Assembly: GCA_936432065.2 (NCBI GenBank)
Contig: OW386286.2
Span: forward strand, 118,991,902-119,055,901
Reading direction: 5' to 3'
Length of the DNA stretch: 64,000 nt
Origin: Rutpela maculata
Taxonomy: Eukaryota > Arthropoda > Insecta > Coleoptera > Cerambycidae
Part shown: positions 45,401-55,362 of the stretch, piece after piece
Numbering within the stretch: position 1 is the first letter of the stretch
Layout: each line of letters starts with the position of its first letter
Translations under genes and position numbers: made by a program
The notes under the pieces: model-generated
What the model was told of the DNA's origin: nothing
Databases searched by the model: none
The model's input: the letters and a program-made list of their open reading frames with translations, nothing else

Positions 45401-48400
45401 AATAATTGTGATGAGGTTTGATCAGTAACACATTGTTCAGCACATGTTACGATATGGTCGGAAATTCCAGGTACATATTTAGTATTCCTTCGAAAGGATT
45501 GATGATAGCAGTTTCTATGAGTATGTATTTGTTGTTCCAATAAAAAATTTGTCTTTATCAGTATGCATTCGGATCTACTTTAAATACAAAAATTATATCA
45601 GAATGACACAACCAAATATTTTAAAAAGTATCCACTTGTAAATCCAAACATTTAATGATATATTTTAATGAGAACCAATCAGAACAGTATCTAATGTAAC
45701 GCGTGCGGCTTTCCGTGGCTAAATTTTAAAAGTATTTTTAATAAATAGCTTTAACGGATTTGAACAGTTTTAATTTGCAATTCCAGATGAATAGTTTTAA
45801 TTGTTAAATAGGGATCTATGAGATCAGTGTCTTTGTGTAATGTTTATTTTCCAATAAAAACACATTTTATTGAAAAAAAAAACATTACACTGTCCTCATA
45901 GATCCCTAACAATTAAAACTATTCATCTGGAAATGCAAAACTGTTCGAATCCGTTAAAGCTTATTTATTGCAAATAATTTTAAAATTTAGCCACGGAAAA
46001 CCGCACACGTTACATTAGATACTGTTGTGATGGATTCTCATTATAATATTATCTTGGATTTACAGGTGGACACTGTTTAAAATATTTGGGGTTTCATTCT
46101 GATATGATTTTTGTATTTAAATTAGATCCGAATGCATACTGATAAAGACTTATATAATTTACTGTAGGAACAACAAATAAATACTCCTAGAAACTGCTCT
46201 CATTAATCTTCTTGAAGGAATACTAAATATGTACCTGGAATTTCCGACCATATCGTAACATGTAGTGAACAATTTGTTACGGATCAAACCTCATCACAAT
46301 TATATTCGGAAAACAGCATAAATACTGTTAGAAATTGATCGCATATAACCCCATTCGAAGTGATTAAACTTATATTTGTAATTGCAATTCAAAACTGACC
46401 TTCCTTTTTACCCATTCAAACAAATGAAAACACATTTAATATAAGACTGAAAAAAAACATTAATACTCATAGAAACTGATCTCATAAATCCCTATTTAAA
46501 CATTATAATCTGTAATCTTCAATTGCAAATCAAAACTGTTCTAACCTAATGCAGCTCGTTTCTTATAGAAACACTTGCCATTTAACCACGAAAAGCCGCA
46601 CGTTTTACATTAGATACTGCTCTCATAAATTCTCATTGAGATAGTATAAGTAAATGTCTGGATTTACAAATAGATACTGTTTAAAATATTTGGTTGCTTT
46701 ATTCTGATATAAATTTTCATATTTAAATTAGATCCGAATCTTTACTGATAAAGACTTATATAATTTACTAGAGGAACAACAAATAGATACTCGTAGAAAC
46801 TGCTCTCATCAATCCTCTTGAAGGAATACCAAATGTGTACTTGGAATTTCTGACCATATCATAACATGTAGTGAACAATTTGTTACTGATTAAACCTCTT
46901 TACAATTATATCCGGAAAACAGCATAAATACTTTTAGAAATTGATCGCATATAACCCCATTCGAAGTGATTAAACTTGTATTTGTAATTGCAGTTGAAAA
47001 CTGACCTTTCTTTTTACCCATTCAAACAAATGAAAACACATTTAATATATTACTGAAAAAAAAACATTAATACTCATAGAAACTGATCTCATAAATCCCT
47101 ATTCAAACATTATAATTTTGAATCTTCAATTGCAAATCAAAACTGTTCTAACCTAATGCAGCTCGTTTCTTATAGAAACTCTTGCCATTTAACCACGGAA
47201 AGCCGCACGTTTTACATTAGATACTGTTCTCATAAATTCTCATTGAGATAGTATAAGTAAATGTTTGGATTTACAAATAGATACTGTTTAAAATATTTGG
47301 TTGCTTTATTCTGATATAATTTTCATATTTAAATTAGATCCGAATCTGTACTGATAAAGACTTATATAATTTACTATAGGAACAACAAATTGATACTCGT
47401 AGAAACTGCTCTCATCAATCCTCTTGAAGGAATACTAAATGTGTACTTGGAATTGCCGACCATATCATAACAACTAGTTAACAATTTGTTACTGATTAAA
47501 CCTCATCATAACTATATTCGGAAAACATCATAAATACTTTTAGAAATTGATCGCATATAATCCCATTCGAAGCGATTAAACTTGTATTTGTAATTGCAGT
47601 TGAAAACTGACCTTTCCTTTTACCCATTCAAACAAATGAAAACACATTTAATATATTACTGAAAAAAAAACATTAATACTCATAGAAACTGATCTCATAA
47701 ATCCCTATTCAAACATTATAATTTGTAATCTTCAATTGCAAATCAAAACTGTTCTAACCTAATGCAGCTCGTTTCTTATAGAAACACTTGCCATTTAACC
47801 ACGAAAAGCCGCACGTTTTACATTAGATACCGTTCTCATAAATTCTCCTTGAGAAAGTATAAGTAAATGTCTGGATTTACAAATAGATACTGTTTAAAAT
47901 ATTTGGTTGCTTTATTCTGATATAAATTTTCATATTTAAATTAGATCCGAATCTTTACTTATATAATTTACTAGAGGAACAACAAATAGATACTCGTAGA
48001 AACTGCTCTCATCAATCCTCTTGAAGGAATACCAAATGTGTACTTGGAATTTCCGACCATATCATAACATGTAGTGAACAATTTGTTACTGATTAAACCT
48101 GTTCACAATTATATCCGGAAAACAGCATATATACTTTGAGAAATTGATCGCATCTAACCCCATTCGAAGTGATTAAACTTGTATTTGTAATTGCAGTTGA
48201 AAATTGACCTTTATTTTTACCTATTCAAACAAATGAAAACACATTTAATATATTACTGAAAAAAAAACATTAATACTCATAGAAACTGATCTCATAAATC
48301 CCTATTCAAACATTATAATTTTGAATCTTCGATTGCAAATCAAAACTGTTCTAACCTAATGCAGCTCGTTTCTTATAGAAACTCTTGCCATTTAACCACG

Positions 48401-49256
48401 GAAAGCCGCACGTTTTACATTAGATACTGTTCTCATAAATTCTCATTGAGATAGTATAAGTAAATTTTTGGATTTACAAATAGATACTGTTTAAAATATT
48501 TGGTTGCTTTATTCTGATATAATTTTCATATTTAAATTAAATCCGAATCTGTACTGATAAAGACTTATATAATTTACTATAGGAACAACAAATAGATACT
48601 CGTAGAAACTGCTCTCATCAATCCTCTTGAAGGAATACTAAATGTGTACTTGGAATTTCCGACCATATCATAACAAGTAGTTAACAATTTGTTACTGATT
48701 AAACCTCATCATAACTATATTCGAAAAACAGCATAAATACTTTTAGAAATTGATCGCATATAATCCCATTCGAAGCAATTAAACTTGTGTTTGTAATTGC
48801 AGTTGAAAACTGACCTTTCTTTTTACCCATTCAAACAAATGAAAACACATTTAATATATTACTGAAAAAAAAACATTAATACTCATAGAAACTGATCTCA
48901 TAAATCCCAATTCAAACATTATAATTTGTAATCTTCAATTGCAAATCCAAACTGTTCTAACCTAATGCAGCTCGTTTCTTAAAGAAACACTTGTCTTTTA
49001 ATCACGGAAAGCCGCACGAATTACATTAGATACTGTGCTCATAAATTCTCATTGATATGGTATAAGTAAATGTTTGGATTAACAAATGGATATGGCTTGG
49101 CTCATTTTGCTGGTCAATGCGGATCTAAACTGATAACAATTTCATCAGCAACTTTAGCTAACTCTTATAGAAACTTATTGACCATATAGGTTCTCATAGA
49201 TACTTATTAATTTTTGATAATTTTCAATACGGATTGATGAGATTTTTTTGACAGGG
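42500..49256. mobile_element. Palindromic tandem-unit element P, copy 2 (6757 bp)
   Basis: Same termini and internal order as copy 1 and very similar throughout. Left arm units at 43475, 43989, 44597 and 45200. Right arm has five full inverted units (46488, 47096, 47702, 48299, 48905) against four in copy 1, which accounts for nearly all of the 612-bp length difference. The centre is near 45860. Flanks share only AT. A few other differences exist, for example aggagggga at 42553 where copy 1 has atcgttc. No transposase. Confidence 0.85.
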
Positions 49257-50714
49257 ATGTGCAAGTTTTATCTAGTTTTAATTCTGCAACACGGGCCCGA
49301 GCACGGGCCGAACTATCAGAAATAAGCTATTTTTGAGCTGAATTCAAATCACTAACAGTTGTTATCTTTTATGATAAAGTAATTTTATTGCCGTCAAATG
49401 GCTCTGTATTTCCTCCATGCTCGGCTTCACGTTAACGTTTATTAACAATAATAAAATATCGAGAAAACAATTTTAATTCACTGTGTGATGATTGATGATA
49501 GTTTGCGTGTGTTCCTCGCAAAAGTACAGAAAGGAAGATCGTCGGCCGACGTCTCCCGAGATTCTCCGAAATGTTCAGGATTGTGTCTATTCTTGAATAT
49601 TTCCGATGTATTCCCGATTATTTCTAGATATTCCCCATTATTTCCAGTTATTCCTGAGTATTCTCTGATATTTCCGAATATTCTCATGTATTCCCGAGTA
49701 TTCCCGCGTATTTCCTAGTATTCCCGATATTCCCAAATATTGCCATGGTATTCCTAACATTTTGTACAGGTATTCCCGAAGTGGCTGACCCCTCGAGGGA
49801 ACCGGTTAGAAACATTTTTCCCCGGTAAATATTTGGTTGCATGCGGTTGATTAAACATTTTGAAACGCTTCAACGTGAGGCTTTCCGGTTTACCAATAGG
49901 TTTGTTTTGGCTCCAACTTCGCGGGCAGTTCTCATCATGCGCAATTAAGAAACAGCCATGCGCAGTGTATTGTTTTTATTTCTTCTTGACATATTCACCG
50001 AAATTCCAACTCAAAAACCTGGTGGATATGGTACCTTACCGGTTCAAACAGCTGATCACACCGGTGAATTTAGAAACATCTTATTTTTGGTGACTGGTTA
50101 ATTTTGAAACGGTTCGGTGAGAAACCGGTCAAGATCGGTGCACTCACCGGTGAATTTAGAAAAGTGACCATTTTCGATTACCCGCATACCGAGTTTAAAA
50201 ATGAAGGGCTGCCAGAGTTGAGTTGAATATTTTTGTAGGAATCTTGAGCCATCCGCTTTATGTTCTGATTTTTAGCTGTTTTTTAAATTATAATATGTTC
50301 AGAGCATTTATATTTTCTTCTCCATATGTATATTTTCGTTTACCTGCATCTCCAATATTGTCATTGCATACGCTGTGTTTGGCGTGTTTCTATGCTGGTA
50401 TTTCTTTATTATAGTTCAACATATAAAATAATAATAATTAAAATTTGGGGCTTAAAAAATGACTTTTTGCACAAATAACGTTTGTTCTGGCAATATTTTG
50501 CAGCACAAACAGAGCCCATTCTTGAAAATAATAGAAAAATGTTGAACAATAAATAACACAATAACACACTGCACTAAGTACGTCTATGAACTAAATTAAT
50601 TGTACCCAAATTGTTCCTACGTCGCCCGCACTGTTTTTCAAGGTTTTAAGCCCAAATGGTTCGTGCGCGACGATCTGCGCAAACCGTTTCCGCCATTCAA
50701 GTTGCCCTGCTGTC
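49257..50714. repeat. Right inner part of the giant element, minisatellite and repeats
   Basis: 49590-49760 is the inverted counterpart of the 33.0-33.2 kb minisatellite (attcccgagt-like units), followed by gtggctgacccctcgaggg. 50030-50170 repeats caccggtgaatttagaaa twice. 50222-50350 matches 32835-32960. No gene; the 77-codon frame at 49485-49718 is minisatellite. Confidence 0.65.
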
Positions 50715-51458
50715 TCTCTTTCTATGCTGTGAAAATACTCCTTCATAAAAGTCACACTAAATTGAGAAATTACAAAAAATCATAATTTTGGCTGCTGCAC
50801 CGAAACTATTCAGTTTAACGAACAAATCTATAGAACATATTTTGTAGAAAATTTAATGCTCTTTTATTTTCATAAGAGCATTTTTTGCCGTATGAGGCAT
50901 CCGATATTTCAAAGAGACTGTTTTTGTTCGCCATTTTTTCAATATGGCAGGGCCCCTCCCCGCTCGAGCTGTCAGCAAATTCCCAAAGCAGAGTGCTCCC
51001 TTAGTGTACGACGTATTGTTATGGAAACTTTTCATAACCCGAGTCATATCGAAATTTCGTGCTCAGCTCTCCGTCTATTGTATTACTGACTATTCTAAAA
51101 ATGATTTTAATAATATTTATCTGATATTAGTACTGTTTTTAAAAAAGTCCTTACAAATATATACTGCAAGTAATTAAATACTGGAAGTCGTTAAGGTTAC
51201 TGTTTTTAAAAGTACTTGCAGTACTTGAAAGTACTGCAAGTATTTATAAAATACTCTAAGTATTCAAAATACTGAAAATACTTGAAGAGTGCTTTACTTA
51301 TTACTGCTAATGCAAATGTTTAATTTTAAGTACGTTACTGAATATTTCAAGTATTTCTGAAAAGTACTGGTACTTAATACTGCAAGTAAAACAAAAATTG
51401 TTTGATACTGCTTACTGGTTACTGCCAGTACTTTCATTGAGTACTGGTCACAGCTCTG
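50715..51458. repeat. Right terminal inverted region of the giant element
   Basis: Inverted match to 25625-26230, 30849-31133 and 31819-31835. The outer 280 bp are AGTACT/AAGTATT-rich, ending gtcacagctctg. Confidence 0.8.
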
Positions 51459-51466
51459 CCCCTAGG
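51459..51466. repeat. Target duplication CCCCTAGG, right copy
   Basis: Identical to 25617-25624; the LTR continues at once with aaaccgcccttgc as in the intact LTR. Confidence 0.92.
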
Positions 51467-52162
51467 AAACCGCCCTTGCAAATTCCGTGGGTTCCAAAAA
51501 TTATAACAAGAGATTATCCACTAACACACTTTATTAAATAATTTACTGTATACTTCACAATACTGATTACTAACTAAAAATAACAATGTTTATCACTTTG
51601 TATTCTTAACCACACTTTTCGAAACTTCATAACTTTCTATACTTTCTGAACTACTCGCCGAGAATGCGGTCGGTCTTTTTATCGTTCAATGACCGTGGGT
51701 CTTTTATACCTAAAAATGACAGATCTCGATTTTTCTGTGATGACTAGTGATGGGCGATATATCACGAACTGTGATTTAATCACTGATATTAAGAAATCAC
51801 AGGTAACAACTGTTAGTAAAGTTGGCAGAAAAGCGTGACGTGATCACGACTTTCCTTCCGTATTTCGTTCCCTTGCCGTGGTTCAACCAAGACCAATATA
51901 ATAATTAACAATTTCTCCCGTACGTCGTATTATGAAAGTCGTGATCACATCACGTTTTAAATTCACTGATATGAGAAAATCACAGTAACGATTTACGTTG
52001 TGATTGAAAAATCACGATATCGCCCATCACTAGTGATGACGCCACCATACTCTAGATAATTCCAGATGTCACTTTAGAACTTCTCTAGTAGGTTCTTTCT
52101 TTCTCGAGGTGCAAAGACATCTGACTTAATTGAATTCATTCTAAGGGTTGCAACACATCACA
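51467..52162 (-). repeat. Gypsy B 5' LTR, main piece
   Basis: Matches 21992-22365 with small differences, plus a MITE (51745-52032) and an extra piece of about 24 bp near 51680. It ends with ...caacacatcaca, then ATAT, the element's target duplication. Confidence 0.88.
51745..52032. mobile_element. hAT-type MITE in the gypsy B LTR, 288 bp
   Basis: Both ends read tagtgatgggcgatat inward. Perfect 8-bp flanks gtgatgac at 51737-51744 and 52033-52040; the intact LTR has the site once (gtgatgac at 22238-22245). Repeated gtgatt/aatcac words fill the subterminal parts. No ORF. Confidence 0.93.
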
Positions 52163-52539
52163 ATATTTTTACAGCCAGTTAAGGCTGTGTTACTGTTGTA
52201 GAACTCTCCAAAATCGTCCTAAGTTGAAGACATAATCAAAATTCGACTTAGGCAAAAATTTCATTTAAAGACATTTTTGGGAGTCTGCAGAGGCGCAGAT
52301 CAGTCCACAAGGACCGTTTTGGGTTCTATAAGGCGTTGGAAATGACCAGGCGAAAATTCGAAGAAACATCGAATTTTCACTTAGGAAAAATGTTTTTGGT
52401 TCAGAATATCAGAGTAGAAGTATATAATGACAAAGATTTATGAATAGTATACTTTTTGAAAGGTACCATAAATTGGACTTTGAAAAATAATATTTTTGGA
52501 AGGGCGTCAAAATTTGGCCCAGGAATCGATTTATCGAAA

Positions 52540-52870
52540 GTACGCCAAAGTTTCACTTGCAGACTAATTTTTCAAAACTGCGTTGAAATTTGGCTTGAAG
52601 ATCGATTTTTCAAAAGTACGCCAAAATTTCACCCGCAGATTAACTTTTCAAAAGTACCTTGAAATTTGGCTTGAAAATCAATTTTTCAAAAGTACGCCAA
52701 AATTTCACCCGCGGATTAACTTTTCAAAAGTACCTTGAAATTTGGCTTGAAAATCGATTTTTCAAAAGTACGCCAAAATTTCACCCGCAGATTAGTTTTT
52801 CAAAAGTACCTTGAAATTTGGCTCGAAAATCGATTTTTCAAAAGTACGCTAAAATTGGTCTTAAACTGGA
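52540..52870. repeat. Tandem array of about 76-bp units inside the LTR
   Basis: Four to five units built on tttttcaaaagtacgccaaa and cttgaaatttggcttgaa, each with an internal half-repeat around ttttcaaaagtac. The same array is in the 3' LTR (60340-60670). Confidence 0.88.
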
Positions 52871-53708
52871 TTTTTCAAAAGTACCACGAAGTCAGTTTAA
52901 AAAGTACCACGAAAATATACTTTAAATTATTTTTTATTTTTTATTCCTCAACCGAAGACATTGACCTTTGAGGTACGATCATTGAAAGTACAATTCTAAA
53001 GTATGAGCAAAAAATTTTAAAGATGCACTGCATCCAAAAGGCAAAATAGAAGATTTTGTCAAAGCCGGCGTAGTGCCGATAAGCAAAAATTGATAAAAAT
53101 CAATGCACATGTACAAGGCCGGTTTCTCGCATGGAGTTTGGATTGACCCAGCGGCTCACAATTTGGTCGAGCGCGTTGAGTAGTCCAGACAAAGCGATGG
53201 TAGAAAAGCCAATAACGGGGCTTTTCAAATGACAAAGTTATAGAGGAAAACGCCTTGTGCATAAAAATCAAAAAATTCAATTTTGCCTAATAGTCGCTCG
53301 AAGGTGAGACGCTGCCAAATCGATATTATTAATCGACTGTGATAAGGGTTAGTAAGTCGTGGACTGATCGAACGCCACTCAACTTATGCAGTAATAAGTC
53401 CTCTGAATGTGTTTGAGTACGTGAATTTCCACGATACAAGAACTTTAAAGCTAGGTAGTCTCTAGCGAAACTAAATTCATTTAGTAAAACTTTTTTAAGT
53501 TAATTTCAGTCAGCCTTAATTATTCATTTACCCAGAGTCTGAAATGATTCTAAAAGCTCGCATTTTAATTCTGAGCAGGTACGTATGAATCTTTTCTACC
53601 TAATCGATCGTTAGCGCGAGCGCTCTCGCTTGTATGGTCTGAAAGTCACTACCTTGATTGGGGAAGGCACGATTCTTTCTTGAGAATTTTGTATAACCAA
53701 TTCTGTTA

Positions 53709-53714
53709 AATAAA
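53709..53714 (+). terminator. Candidate polyadenylation signal in the LTR
   Basis: aataaa within gttaaataaacggattc; the same in the 3' LTR at 61513-61518, where it would end the genomic RNA. Confidence 0.5.
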
Positions 53715-54213
53715 CGGATTCTTTGAACTAATGTTTCTTAATTGATCTTGAGGCCTGTTGACGGTCTATAATCCCTGGAACTTTCGTATAGAAAACCGGA
53801 TGTGTCGAGTTAATTCGCATTAACGTTCGACCTTCTGGTTGTTTTACGGAGGTTCGATAGGGATTTTTTTATGCGTTTTTTGAGAAATATATTCCGTTAT
53901 TAATGGACCAAAACGTGATTTTCGCGTACCAAAACTAATCCCTCCGCAGAGAAATTCTTCGGTTGGGATTTTTTTATGCAAAAATTCAGGAAATTAAGAG
54001 GTGCCTAAACCCCTAACGAGGGAATTCGGGTCCAGAGAGAGCGTAGTTTCCGATCTGTGGTAGTGCAGCCTTGGTCCCGCTTTTCGGCTACCGAAGTCAT
54101 CTTATCTCGAACCCGCCTGGGAGGTAGAAGAACGGGGTAATACGCGACTGGCGCCCCCTGAGAAATAAATTGGTGTCGCGTCATTTTGACGCCCGGTAGT
54201 GCGTTCTTCTACA

Positions 54214-54231
54214 TGGCGCCCAACGTGGGGC
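54214..54231 (+). promoter_or_regulatory. Gypsy C primer-binding site (tRNA-Lys type)
   Basis: tggcgcccaacgtggggc begins on the base after the LTR. From established knowledge this is complementary to the 3' end of a lysine tRNA. Confidence 0.88.
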
Positions 54232-54318
54232 GTTGTTAGTCAGCAGGGTAGTTCGGGGGTTGGCCCGAGTACCACTGAAGGAGTCATACAGCCCTCCTCA
54301 GAACAAGTGTTCGCCCAA

Positions 54319-55362
54319 ATGGCAGCAGGTCTTGCCAAAGCTCTAAGCGAAGCCACGCACGAGCATAAGTATCGGTCGAAGCATCCAAATGCGGAATTTC
54401 ATGGCTTCGAACACGAAGACCCTGAAACCTTCATTTATCAAATGGAGGAATTTTTCGTCCGAGTACGAATTACGCAGGATAACGACCGACTATATAAAAT
54501 ATCAGAACAGCTCAAAGATGATGCTAAGAAATGGTTCGAACAATATCGAACCCTAATTACCACGTATCCTCTATTCCTCGAGCGGTTCAGAAGCCGTTAT
54601 GATTCAGGTGAAGTACTCACCGAAGCAGTAGCTAATTTATATGGCAAGAAACAAGATGCCGAGGAAAATACGTCAGTATTTATTTCCAGGAAGGTATGCC
54701 TCTTCAAGAGGATCGATCCGTTTAAGCCGGAGGCGATGAAGGCGGCTACCATCTTCAATCAGTTGAGACCTGATATGAAAATGCTCCTAAAGAGTGCCGT
54801 CATACTAGATACAAATACACTAGTGACGATGACCGAACAAATGGCCAAAATCATGGATGAGAATAAAGAATTCGAGATTCTGCAAAATGCAAAGAAAAGC
54901 AAAGACCGAGAAGCGTCCACCTCTACCGCTTCAGCTCAAGGGAATCAGCAATCGAGCAGTAACTGGAGAACGGAACCCTCCGCATTAGCGAAGCCGTCCT
55001 CCAGTTCCTTTGGTGCATCTAGGACACCATTCAATGGATCTCAAAGAAGAGATAATCCGCCAGTACCAAGGGTGCATTTTGCAAATAATATTTCCTCGCT
55101 GCCTAGAGGGGATATACCGAGAAGGGGTACTGGAGACGTAAGGAACTCCCGAGTCCCGTATCGCCCTTGCAGATATTGCCCAACGGAGCAGTGGCATTTT
55201 CATGCGGAATGCCCAAACAATCCCTATCGTAATATGAATACGGGAAACCAAGCGGGGGTCAGAGGCGATGGCCCAGGCCGAACTGTACCAGCCCCGCCTA
55301 CCAGGCCCCAGCAGGCTCGAAGCGACCCTCGAGGAAGCTCCGAAGCAAGAAGTTTAAATTAA
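54319..55362 (+). CDS. Gypsy C Gag
   Basis: The frame is open from 54199, but that part crosses the LTR end and PBS. The first in-frame ATG is 54319 (MAAGLAKALSEATHEH), which I take as the start, about 347 residues. The capsid part shows FHGFEHEDPETFIYQMEEFF, KWFEQYRTLI, FLERFRSRYDSGEVLTEAV and FNQLRPDMKMLL. A low-complexity S/T/Q/A stretch follows, then a basic region and one zinc-knuckle-like motif CRYCPTEQWHFHAEC (C, C, H, C; spacing differs from classic CCHC). It ends in TAA 55360-55362, directly after a slippery heptamer. Its role is the virus-like particle shell and RNA packaging, by family. A start upstream at a non-ATG codon is possible. Confidence 0.88.
   Translation: MAAGLAKALSEATHEHKYRSKHPNAEFHGFEHEDPETFIYQMEEFFVRVRITQDNDRLYKISEQLKDDAKKWFEQYRTLITTYPLFLERFRSRYDSGEVLTEAVANLYGKKQDAEENTSVFISRKVCLFKRIDPFKPEAMKAATIFNQLRPDMKMLLKSAVILDTNTLVTMTEQMAKIMDENKEFEILQNAKKSKDREASTSTASAQGNQQSSSNWRTEPSALAKPSSSSFGASRTPFNGSQRRDNPPVPRVHFANNISSLPRGDIPRRGTGDVRNSRVPYRPCRYCPTEQWHFHAECPNNPYRNMNTGNQAGVRGDGPGRTVPAPPTRPQQARSDPRGSSEARSLN
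55353..55359 (+). promoter_or_regulatory. -1 frameshift heptamer T TTA AAT at the gag stop
   Basis: In the gag frame the codons are AGT TTA AAT TAA, so the heptamer sits in slippery register one codon before the stop. A -1 shift enters the frame of pol, open from upstream through 58901. A second A-rich run (aaaaaac, 55361-55367) follows but lies past the stop. Confidence 0.75.

Larger units (their letters stand above)
25625..51458. mobile_element. Giant hAT-like insertion, 25.8 kb, non-autonomous, nested
   Basis: The insertion splits the gypsy B 5' LTR between 8-bp duplicates CCCCTAGG. Ends read inward are tagcgctgtg and cagagctgtg (8 of 10 identical; both fit the hAT YARNG rule). Inside each end lie about 200-250 bp crowded with AGTACT/AGTATT words. 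More inner sequence is inverted between the ends: 26160-26230 against 51000-51070, and 30850-31133 against 50730-50998, then ccacagcatag near 31818 against 50723. Long terminal inverted regions of about 0.75-0.9 kb thus frame the insertion, with LINE A inserted in the left one. Subtracting recognised later insertions leaves a core of roughly 7.4 kb. I find no hAT transposase, BED finger or hATC domain. The 8-bp TSD and ends give the superfamily; movement as one 25.8 kb unit is not shown, since much may have been added after insertion. Confidence 0.8.
21969..52162 (-). mobile_element. Gypsy B: LTR retrotransposon interrupted by a 25.8 kb insertion
   Basis: The outer limits are TGTAACG at 21969 (end of the 3' LTR on the minus strand) and ...CATCACA at 52162, flanked by ATAT at 21965-21968 and 52163-52166. 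In sense order (minus strand) it has: 5' LTR in two pieces (52162-51467 and 25624-25602), PBS, gag 25165-23951, a second ORF 23944-22376, PPT, 3' LTR 22365-21969. Without the two DNA-transposon insertions it is about 4.0 kb, too short for an autonomous gypsy, consistent with the deletions in pol. Confidence 0.88.
52194..54213 (+). repeat. Gypsy C 5' LTR (2020 bp)
   Basis: TG...CA ends (tgttgtagaactctcc ... gcgttcttctaca). It is unusually long. It contains a tandem array (52540-52870) and a candidate polyadenylation signal aataaa at 53709. The frames inside it are not supported as genes. Confidence 0.95.

Noticed and set aside
52540..52870. Regularly spaced repeats that recall a CRISPR array
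   Set aside because: Units are head-to-tail and degenerate without unique spacers, and lie inside a eukaryotic LTR.
52456..52971. Two frames within the LTR that recur at 60256-60771
   Set aside because: They translate the 76-bp tandem array (FFKSTPKF-like repeats); recurrence is due to the two LTRs.
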